The notes below the pieces were generated by a model, which saw only the letters and a program-made list of their open reading frames with translations, had not been told where the DNA came from and did no database searches. The translations under genes were made by a program, and so were the position numbers. 64,000 nucleotides of DNA. Source: Chengkuizengella sp. SCS-71B (GTDB lineage: Bacteria; Bacillota; Bacilli; Paenibacillales; KCTC-33759). Shown piece after piece: positions 27,497-33,337 of this stretch (positions are counted from its first letter, which is position 1; every line of letters starts with the position of its first letter). The stretch covers positions 2,340,501 to 2,404,500 of the forward strand of contig NZ_JAZHSH010000001.1 of the NCBI RefSeq assembly GCF_040100845.1, given 5' to 3'.

Positions 27497-29124
27497 GAAA
27501 TCCCCCATTCCAACGCTAATTGTCTAGAAGCTTGCAGCGTTTTTCTTTTGATATCCATTGGAGACAATGCGGTTGGACTATGGATGTTAATGTTTTGGGT
27601 AATGCCGCCCTTTACTTGCCCGAATTGATTTTGTTGTGATGCTACACTTGGCATTGCTACTAATTTCTCTAAGTTGGATTGTATATGTGGGATTCCATTG
27701 GAGATAGAGTTAGAAATCGGTCTTGCAAAATCAATTTTTCCAAGGTCAGAAAGTGTCGGCTCTAGTCCAATTACAAACCCATCTCCTGTCCATTCTCCTA
27801 GCTGTTTCATAACTTTAGAAGGGGAAGCAATTCCCAGCGCACTTTTGATAGTATCTTTTACCTTATCGGCAATCTCTTTTGCCTTTTCCCATATTCTTGA
27901 TGCCATAGAACTGATTCCATCTAATAATCCTTGCATAATGTCTTTACCTATCTGTAATAAATCAAAATTCTCTAGAAATTCCTTAATGTTGTCCCAAACT
28001 TCAAAGATATTGTCCTTTATGGCACCCATTTTTTCAGATATGGTATCTTTCACACTATTAAACTTTTCAGTGACAGTGTTTATAATGTTCGAAAATGTAG
28101 TCGTTAAGAAGTCAACAATACCATTCCATAAGCCAACTACGGTATCTTTGATTGCATTCCATGTCGTGGATAAAAACTTCTGAACTTCTTCTAAACTTTC
28201 TGTAAAAAGAGTGCTGATACCACTCCACATTTCTATGAAAAAGGTTTTGATGCCGTTCCATAACTCCATTGTCGTTTCTTGAATGGTAGTCCATATCGTT
28301 GAAATGAACTCTGTTATTGCTTCTAATTGTGTTGTAAAGGTGGACTTAATTCCTTCCCAAACCTCTATAAAATATTGTTTAATTGACCCCCAAATCTCTG
28401 TCGCTTTTGCTGAAATCGTATCCCAGTTTTTATAGACAAGCACACCGATAGCTATTAGCGCTGCTATCGCTGCAATGACAGCCAAAACAATCGCCGTCAT
28501 CGGAGACATGGCAATATTTAAACCAGATACACCAGGTATTAAAGATAATACCGATGTTTTCAATGCACCAAAGGTTTCACCTAAAGGTCCGAGGCTTCCT
28601 ACTACACTATCTACAGCACCTATAGTCCCACTAATTCCATCAACGACGCCCATTGCAGAAGCACTCATATCTGTAAACCACCCAGTTGCTGCTCCAATCC
28701 CTTCAGATAACATTGGAAGCTTTTCTCCAAGACCTGGAATGAGGGCATCCAAAGGCTGCAGCGAATCTGTAATGTTTTGCATATTTTGTCCAAAGGCTTG
28801 AACTGCTCCCGCTTTTTCAGAGAGAACTGTGCCTACACTTTGTGCTTTAGTTGAAAAAGAAGCCAAACCGTCTGTTATCGCTTGGTTTTCTATGCCAAAC
28901 TTAGCTAAGGTGTCTGAAGTGGTAGAAACGAGATTCGTTAAATCACTTCCGATGACATTCGAGAATCCGTTCATTACTCCACTGACTTGTTCTGTTGGTT
29001 GACTTAACTTACTTAAGGATGAAGTTAAGGAACCTTCTACAGAAACGGTTAAACCTTCAAATGAAGTTTGAAGATTACTAATCTGTTGTTCTAAATTGGA
29101 TAAGAAACTTGTGTCTATTGCCAC
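27493..29124 (-). CDS. tape measure protein of module F1 (TMP-1)
   Basis: About 543 residues from the preferred GTG at 29124 (eight bases after AGAAGG). Same N-terminal coiled coil, hydrophobic pair and WNGIKTFFIE repeat array as TMP-2, but with one 44-residue repeat fewer. After GEWTGDGF the last 90 residues differ completely and end with SPTALSPMDIKRKTLQASRQ, typical of tape measures next to a Dit gene. The short repeat array predicts a tail slightly shorter than that of F2. It ends overlapping the Dit start. Confidence 0.88.
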   Translation of the reverse strand: MAIDTSFLSNLEQQISNLQTSFEGLTVSVEGSLTSSLSKLSQPTEQVSGVMNGFSNVIGSDLTNLVSTTSDTLAKFGIENQAITDGLASFSTKAQSVGTVLSEKAGAVQAFGQNMQNITDSLQPLDALIPGLGEKLPMLSEGIGAATGWFTDMSASAMGVVDGISGTIGAVDSVVGSLGPLGETFGALKTSVLSLIPGVSGLNIAMSPMTAIVLAVIAAIAALIAIGVLVYKNWDTISAKATEIWGSIKQYFIEVWEGIKSTFTTQLEAITEFISTIWTTIQETTMELWNGIKTFFIEMWSGISTLFTESLEEVQKFLSTTWNAIKDTVVGLWNGIVDFLTTTFSNIINTVTEKFNSVKDTISEKMGAIKDNIFEVWDNIKEFLENFDLLQIGKDIMQGLLDGISSMASRIWEKAKEIADKVKDTIKSALGIASPSKVMKQLGEWTGDGFVIGLEPTLSDLGKIDFARPISNSISNGIPHIQSNLEKLVAMPSVASQQNQFGQVKGGITQNINIHSPTALSPMDIKRKTLQASRQLALEWGIS

Positions 29125-29151
29125 TCTTATCACCTTCTTTCTAAATAAAAT

Positions 29152-29179
29152 AGAGCTTATCCTATGTCAGATAAGCTCT
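29152..29179 (-). repeat. 10-bp hairpin upstream of tape measure TMP-1
   Basis: Same perfect hairpin (AGAGCTTATC / GATAAGCTCT) as at 22,440-22,467. Here it begins within the stop codon of the chaperone extension, showing where the F2 duplication lost the chaperone genes. It is followed by ATTTTATTT and the tape-measure ribosome binding site. Confidence 0.6.
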
Positions 29180-29491
29180 ATTGCACGATCCCAAATTCAT
29201 CCATCAGTTCATTAAGCACTTGTTTGGATTGTTCTGGGCTAGTGATTTGATTCGTTTGTTTTTTCTTAAATAACTTGTCCGCTGTAATCGGACGTTTCAA
29301 GTGTGGGGACATCACCCATGCCGCAAGCTGTGCTGTTCTTCTCCACTCTTGTTCTTCTCTTAATTCATATCCTTTGATCATCAGATTATATTCAGCTAAG
29401 GTTAATGACCAAAACTCTTGGGGTTTCAGACTTAAAATCCCGTAGGCAAATGCCTGCATTTCATCCCAGTCTAAACCCCCACTGTGTTTTT
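29178..29491 (-). CDS. -1 frameshift extension of the F1 chaperone (gpT-like part)
   Basis: In the -1 frame after the heptamer at 29,492-29,486, the reading frame stays open for 102 codons. It reads HSGGLDWDEMQAFAYGILSL, then KPQEFWSLTLAEYNLMIKGY and EWRRTAQLAAWVMSPHLKRP. The WSLTxAEYNLMIKGY motif is diagnostic for the T part of siphophage chaperones. Independent initiation at the internal ATG (29459) has no ribosome binding site, which supports synthesis as a G-T fusion of about 221 residues. Confidence 0.85.
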
Positions 29492-29492
29492 T
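29420..29492 (-). promoter_or_regulatory. -1 ribosomal frameshift signal: slippery site plus long-range stem (module F1)
   Basis: Seen directly: in-phase A AAA AAC at 29,492-29,486, preceded by GAGGAAGAGG (internal Shine-Dalgarno-like). After about six bases comes the arm GGGGTTTAGACT (29,479-29,468), which can pair with AGTCTGAAACCCC (29,432-29,420) leaving one bulged G. The loop contains a small perfect hairpin AAATGC / GCATTT. This is the arrangement of a programmed -1 frameshift. Confidence 0.78.
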
Positions 29493-29842
29493 TCCTCTTC
29501 CTCATAATCTGCTGATGGATCTAACTTCACACCTTTACCGAATAGACCTGATTTATCCAATGCTTTTAAAATGGGCTGCATCAAATCTTCAAATGAGCAT
29601 TCTTCGTCTTGAATTTTACTTGTTAATAATTGACCTACATTATCTAGCGTGATACCACGATCTTTTCCATGTTTCAGACCAGCATAATAGAAAACTTGTA
29701 TCATTCGGAATCCAATTTGATCTTCTTTTAAAATCGCAGAAATTCCTTTACCCATGCTTTCTTCGATCTCATACATAGCATTAAAATCAAACTTTAACCG
29801 TTTTGTTGTTTCTCCAAAATGAACCTCAACTGTTCTCATCAA
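29471..29842 (-). CDS. tail assembly chaperone, zero-frame product (gpG-like), module F1
   Basis: A 123-residue protein between tube and tape measure. It starts MMRTVEVHFGETTKRLKFDF, then NAMYEIEESMGKGISAILKE, the usual opening of gram-positive siphophage gpG-like chaperones (tail assembly chaperone family with a MYEIE motif). It ends with an acidic DYEEEEKNTVGV tail encoded across a slippery A AAA AAC. It would bind the tape measure and recruit tube protein. It probably also serves the F2 and F1 tape measures, because F2 lacks its own copy. Confidence 0.88.
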   Translation of the reverse strand: MMRTVEVHFGETTKRLKFDFNAMYEIEESMGKGISAILKEDQIGFRMIQVFYYAGLKHGKDRGITLDNVGQLLTSKIQDEECSFEDLMQPILKALDKSGLFGKGVKLDPSADYEEEEKNTVGV

Positions 29843-29859
29843 TTGATTTCCTCCTTAAA

Positions 29860-30273
29860 TTAAACGCTTGGATTTGTAGTTAATGTACCTGTGCCTTGAA
29901 ATTCAAAAGAATAGGTTGCTTCGCCGTCATAAGGACCTTCAACTGATCGAGAAGTGACTAAACATAAACCTTGCTCAATGTTACCTGCTCCTTCTTTCCA
30001 TTGCACTAACACCTTTTCTTTCTTACGGATTGCATCTTTTAATGCAACATAAGCAGCATCGTCTGGAATGTATACTCCTTCTGCAGAAATCGTAAATCCA
30101 TATAAACCATACTCGTATTCATAAGAACCATTGGAACCTTTATTAGTTACATCTACTGTTTCGGACACCTCTTCTAATGTAGCTCCTCTTTGTCCACCTA
30201 CAACCGTGAAGTTCGGTTCTGCCTCTGTTCCTGTGTTTGCTAAAATTACAATATCAATTCCGTTTAATGCCAT
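29860..30273 (-). CDS. siphovirus major tail tube protein, module F1 copy
   Basis: A 137-residue TP901-1-type tube protein with GAGGAGAG before the ATG. Nearly identical to the F2 copy at 22,540-22,947 (see that entry) and ending with two extra residues. The DNA similarity of the two loci stops about 18 bases upstream of the start. It is followed by the frameshifted chaperone and the tape measure, the standard siphovirus order. No head-completion or connector genes precede it. Confidence 0.92.
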   Translation of the reverse strand: MALNGIDIVILANTGTEAEPNFTVVGGQRGATLEEVSETVDVTNKGSNGSYEYEYGLYGFTISAEGVYIPDDAAYVALKDAIRKKEKVLVQWKEGAGNIEQGLCLVTSRSVEGPYDGEATYSFEFQGTGTLTTNPSV

Positions 30274-30433
30274 AATTAAATCTCTCCTCTTTTATTTGTT
30301 TTGTTTCTTGAGTTTTAAAACTAAGTCTCGTCGCTTCTATACGTTGTGATAAACTACAGACTTTTTTGATAACCACCCCCTTAAAAAAGTTAACCCATTA
30401 TAGTTTGTTTAATTTAAATGCTTAAAAATTATT

Positions 30434-30700
30434 TTATTTATCACCTAATACAATATGAACAAACTTTGTAATGTCTTCCCCTTTTTGATCATAAAAGTTT
30501 ATTTGATCTTGATCTTGAATTACAATGACACAATCCATCGTTGCTAGATTCACCCAATCATTCCATGAACCGTTTGCTTGTTTTGCTGGTAAGTCTTTAA
30601 CTCTATACTGCTCCAAATTTGAATCAATCTCATGTATTTCTCCATTAAACTCAAACGTATTATATATATTGACAGGAATTGAAGTCATCATCTCATTCAT
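30434..30700 (-). CDS. unknown small protein (88 aa) upstream of tube gene
   Basis: Starts MNEMMTSIPVNIYNTFEFNG; ends with FVHIVLGDK. It overlaps the preceding gene by four bases (ATGA-type), so the two are translationally coupled. The pattern is beta-rich with a single Trp-rich turn (ANGSWNDWVNLATMD). That turn recalls small all-beta domains in tail proteins. No family recognised. Its place before the tail tube gene would suit a tail terminator or adaptor, but this is only positional. Confidence 0.55.
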   Translation of the reverse strand: MNEMMTSIPVNIYNTFEFNGEIHEIDSNLEQYRVKDLPAKQANGSWNDWVNLATMDCVIVIQDQDQINFYDQKGEDITKFVHIVLGDK

Positions 30701-31050
30701 GCTCTCCCACCTTCTTCATCCATGAAATCTACTAAACCTATTAGCTGCTGATGTTCGATCGGTAAATCTGAAAAATTACATATTTTTTTATCGCCTCTCT
30801 TTAACCTTTTCATTTTGTGGGAGGATAAAATGTATTTATCTTCTTGGTATTTCCCTTTGCCTTCATCTTTAACTAAACATAAGTAGTTCGATAATATTTC
30901 TAAACATACGATTGTTTTGCTTTTTTTCCATGTTTCTATAAAATATTCAGACCATTCATCTAAAAGCTCATTGACGACTTTAAGCCTTTGTTCATAATTT
31001 AACGTTGTGTCTAGTTTTATTTTTTCATTGTTTGGTAGAATAATTTTCAT
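30697..31050 (-). CDS. unknown protein (117 aa), first gene of module F1
   Basis: Starts MKIILPNNEKIKLDTTLNYE after ATAGGAG. Highly charged helical sequence with Trp/Tyr (LLDEWSEYFIETWKKSKT) and ends MDEEGGRA. The upstream and start region (AGGAGTTAAATAAAATG) is the source of the repeated control block found ahead of F2 and R. No family recognised. Confidence 0.6.
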   Translation of the reverse strand: MKIILPNNEKIKLDTTLNYEQRLKVVNELLDEWSEYFIETWKKSKTIVCLEILSNYLCLVKDEGKGKYQEDKYILSSHKMKRLKRGDKKICNFSDLPIEHQQLIGLVDFMDEEGGRA

Positions 31051-31110
31051 TTTATTTAACTCCTATAATGTGTTTCTACTAAGTTTGTTAATTTCAGCAT
31101 TGTTTTTACC
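31036..31110 (-). promoter_or_regulatory. control block F1: 3' end of zinc-finger gene and start of the next gene
   Basis: The parent-like copy of the block repeated at F2 and R. On the minus strand it reads GAAATTAACAAACTTAGTAG then AAACACATTATAGGAG and TTAAATAAAATG. A TTAACA-17-TTATAG promoter fit exists but would place the start too close to the ATG, so here the block may be coding sequence plus ribosome binding site rather than a promoter. It includes the element at 31,049-31,064. Confidence 0.45.
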
Positions 31111-31722
31111 AAATTGTGTGTCACTTCTTTTTCTCTGATTTCTTTTTCTTTTCTCACAAGCTCTGCATACATTATAAAATCCATCTCCTTTGTGATCTGA
31201 TCTTTTTCTAAAATGGGATTTTACTTTTGGTAATTGGTACAGACAAGTTTTACATTGTTTTAATTGTGTGTGCAGCACATGCTGATGTACCCAACGATTC
31301 CATTTGGATGTATTTGTTGTCCATATGATGTTGCAAATCCTTTCAAATTTTCGTTTGATCTTACGAACAGGAACATCGCTATGATGTAAAGTTGCAACAT
31401 CGTATAAGGTGTACCCCATGAAAAGTAGTTTTAACAAAGCAAGCTGCTCATCAGTCAATTGCGACTCTTGTATGATGTTATCTAAATAAATATATGTGTT
31501 TATAAGTTCTTGATTGAGTTCTCTGACATCTCCAGCTTGGTCAAAAAAACGGTTTGCATTGGAATTGAAATAAATATCTATTTGATCTCGATATAAAATC
31601 AACCACTGAATCACGTTCGGATCAGATAGATTTAATTCATGTAAATTGGTTTTAGAGCTTGTGATGGAAAACATCCCCTTTCTGAAATCTTTAGTTGTAA
31701 GTAATGATCTTTCCATTTTCAT
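31063..31722 (-). CDS. HTH and zinc-finger protein, candidate late-gene activator (219 aa)
   Basis: Residues 85-145 (LTDEQLALLKLLFMGYTLYD, then VPVRKIKRKFERICNIIW) look like a sigma-region-4/LuxR-type helix-turn-helix. Residues 158-195 hold a treble-clef-like zinc site CKTC-x30-CRAC, with a basic HFRKRSDHKGDGFYNVC core seen in phage HNH and recruitment zinc fingers. The basic tail ends NNAEINKLSRNTL. PBSX uses a sigma-like protein (Xpf) for late genes, so a similar role is plausible here. The ATG lies inside a relic of a fibre gene read in another frame. Its 3' end has been copied in front of F2 and R. Confidence 0.55.
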   Translation of the reverse strand: MKMERSLLTTKDFRKGMFSITSSKTNLHELNLSDPNVIQWLILYRDQIDIYFNSNANRFFDQAGDVRELNQELINTYIYLDNIIQESQLTDEQLALLKLLFMGYTLYDVATLHHSDVPVRKIKRKFERICNIIWTTNTSKWNRWVHQHVLHTQLKQCKTCLYQLPKVKSHFRKRSDHKGDGFYNVCRACEKRKRNQRKRSDTQFGKNNAEINKLSRNTL

Positions 31723-31774
31723 CTAAATACCCTAGCAACTCTCCTGTTGGAGTTCTCCATGTAGATACAACCAC
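31691..31774 (-). pseudogene. relic of a tail-fibre C-terminus
   Basis: An open frame without a usable start reads VVVSTWRTPTGELLGYLDEN then GKIITYN and stop. It matches the end of the large fibre at 57 (WRTKTGEIQGYLDQNGELIL). It overlaps the first codons of the HTH/zinc-finger gene in a different frame. This shows that a further fibre gene once ended here and was deleted, or that the segment was copied from one. Confidence 0.65.
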
Positions 31775-31784
31775 CTCTATATCT

Positions 31785-32273
31785 TTAGATGTGGTTAAAT
31801 TCTAGTCCTTGCAGCTCTTCTTTTTCTAATATTAATTTCTTAATTTCTTCATTGATTTCACAAATTCTGCTTTTTTTATTCTCACGTTTTATTCGTGCAT
31901 ATTTTTCCTCGAACAGTTCTTTTGATTCCCACCAGTCTTTATGATCACTACTTTTATATGAAGACATGTCTTCAATTTTTTGTATGATAACTCCAGGGTC
32001 GATCCGATCCCTACTTAAATTGATTTGATAAATATATTTAGGCACTTCATTGTCATTTAGAAGGAATATATTGATCTTTCCACCAGAGTATCCTGAGCTC
32101 TCAGCCTTTTCAAAAGTAAGTCGATATGTATAGTTTTCAATATCATTTATTATCTTATTTAATTCTTCTATCTGAAGCAAAACCTCGTAATATCCAAATA
32201 CATTTAATTGTAGTGCATTTTCTTTAATTTTTGTTGTAAGCAATTTTTCTAATTGATTTAATAAATTTATCAT
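31785..32273 (-). CDS. unknown coiled-coil protein (162 aa) in the control region
   Basis: The ATG at 32273 (MINLLNQLEKLL) follows GAAAAGGTGAAA and is preferred to the ATG at 32297, which has no ribosome binding site. N-terminal coiled coil, a central beta part (GGKINIFLLNDNEVPKYIYQ) and a C-terminal charged coiled coil (EINEEIKKLILEKEELQ). No family recognised. It lies downstream of the LexA-box gene and upstream of the candidate activator, so a role in induction or assembly control is possible. Confidence 0.6.
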   Translation of the reverse strand: MINLLNQLEKLLTTKIKENALQLNVFGYYEVLLQIEELNKIINDIENYTYRLTFEKAESSGYSGGKINIFLLNDNEVPKYIYQINLSRDRIDPGVIIQKIEDMSSYKSSDHKDWWESKELFEEKYARIKRENKKSRICEINEEIKKLILEKEELQGLEFNHI

Positions 32274-32374
32274 TTTCACCTTTTCAATCCTCTCCATTTG
32301 ATATTTTTAGGTTTTTATTAGGGTTTAAATTAATTTTATATAACACTAAACAAATCATTGCAATAGATTTCATA

Positions 32375-32755
32375 TTAAAATGATATAGTTTCAATTCGCT
32401 CAAGATTATTAAAACTTGGTTTCTCATCCTCATCTATTCCTTTAAACGTATCATGTAACCATTTATTAAATACTTTCGTAAGCAAAGTGTTTAAATCAGA
32501 CATTTGACAATCATCAATGTATTGAATCCATTCCCTAGAAAAATAGTTGCTCTGTTCAGAAACATCGTTACATACTTGATCAATGACCTGATCCCCATTA
32601 ACACATATATATACTTCAGATAATTCTCCGATTTGAAACGATTGTTTTGAATTTTTATAAAATTGTCGACCTGCTTTAATAGCCCCCTCTTTGGTATTGT
32701 AAATATGATCCCACTTTTTATCTGCATTCTTTTTTATATATACCCATTTTCCCAT
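32375..32755 (-). CDS. unknown protein behind a LexA-box promoter (126 aa)
   Basis: The start MGKWVYIKKNADKKWDHIYN at 32755 follows GGAAGGGG; an in-frame ATG at 32809 lies beside the operator and would add 18 poorly supported residues. Sequence has an N-terminal beta/aromatic part, EVYICVNGDQVIDQVCNDV, and a C-terminal helix LNTLLTKVFNKWLHDTFKG. No family recognised. It is the first gene after the SOS-type promoter, so it is the best candidate for an induction signal, for example an anti-repressor acting on the MrpR-like protein. That role is inference. Confidence 0.6.
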   Translation of the reverse strand: MGKWVYIKKNADKKWDHIYNTKEGAIKAGRQFYKNSKQSFQIGELSEVYICVNGDQVIDQVCNDVSEQSNYFSREWIQYIDDCQMSDLNTLLTKVFNKWLHDTFKGIDEDEKPSFNNLERIETISF

Positions 32756-32802
32756 CCCTATTTTTACCCCTTCCTTTCGAAAAAGTTTAATGAGAACAAA
32801 AT

Positions 32803-32816
32803 AGAACATGTGTTCT
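32803..32816. promoter_or_regulatory. LexA (DinR) box
   Basis: AGAACATGTGTTCT contains GAAC-N4-GTTC with inner bases ATGT. This fits the B. subtilis LexA consensus CGAACRNRYGTTYC at all core positions. It lies 8 bases downstream of the -10 box of the promoter at 32,825-32,853, where a bound repressor would block transcription. It predicts induction by DNA damage. Confidence 0.72.
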
Positions 32817-32824
32817 GTATTTGA

Positions 32825-32853
32825 ATTTTAGCATGGCATTAATTGTAAGTCAA
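32825..32853 (-). promoter_or_regulatory. sigma-A promoter for the LexA-box gene
   Basis: On the minus strand TTGACT (32,853-32,848), a 17-base spacer, then TAAAAT (32,830-32,825). The LexA box overlaps the expected transcription start, and the first start codon lies about 65 bases further. Confidence 0.7.
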
Positions 32854-32872
32854 GTAGCACACATGTATTTTT

Positions 32873-33154
32873 ATTTTATTTATCTCTTATTAACTTAATA
32901 TTAATTTTATTAATAAAACATCAAAAACCTCCCTCATTAGAATTTATATTTGTACTTTTTTATTCAGTATATAAAAGATATTTATTTGTATTTCCATTAT
33001 CTGATAATATTTAACACTTGTCAACAGTTAATTTACTAATTTAGGATAAAGTTTTCATATAAAATCCTAATAATGATACATCTTCAAAGTATTTCTTTTT
33101 CATTTTCTTATATAACTTTATAAATTAAATCTACTTTAATTATATTTAACACAT
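32873..33154. repeat. three operator-like elements between repressor and LexA-box gene
   Basis: Three members of the recurring element (consensus ATTTTATTTAACACTT on the plus strand): ATTTTATTTATCTCTT at 32,873-32,888, ATAATATTTAACACTT at 33,004-33,019 and ATTATATTTAACACAT at 33,139-33,154. The middle copy lies inside the spacer of a strong promoter. The rest of the 32,810-33,337 gap is AT-rich with no gene seen. Confidence 0.55.
32996..33024 (-). promoter_or_regulatory. strong sigma-A promoter with embedded operator-like element
   Basis: TTGACA (33,024-33,019), 17-base spacer containing AGTGTTAAAT, then GATAAT (33,001-32,996) on the minus strand. It would transcribe towards the small control genes with a leader of about 170 bases. 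A repressor bound to the GTGTTAAAT element would occlude RNA polymerase. Confidence 0.65.
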
Positions 33155-33222
33155 GATAAATAGATTTAATTTAGCCAATTTTTCTTGAATGAAATGACAA
33201 GCCTGCATCGTTTATACGAAAT

Positions 33223-33253
33223 AAAAAACAACCAACATATATTACGCTGGTTG
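33223..33253 (-). terminator. terminator of the MrpR-like gene
   Basis: Minus-strand hairpin CAACCA / TGGTTG followed by TTTTTT, about 85 bases after the stop codon of the repressor-like gene. It separates that gene from the strong promoter downstream. Confidence 0.65.
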
Positions 33254-33337
33254 ATCCTCTTGAATCTGAGATTGTGATCAAAGCAATATGCATAGAAGTT
33301 TAATAAAGGGTGTCATAACCCAGATTATGCTGTTCTT

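Noticed and set aside
31063-31110. TTAACA-17-TTATAG as a promoter for the first F1 gene
   Set aside because: Transcription would start only a few bases before the ATG and after the ribosome binding site, so a functional promoter for that gene is unlikely; the block is kept as a repeated element only.
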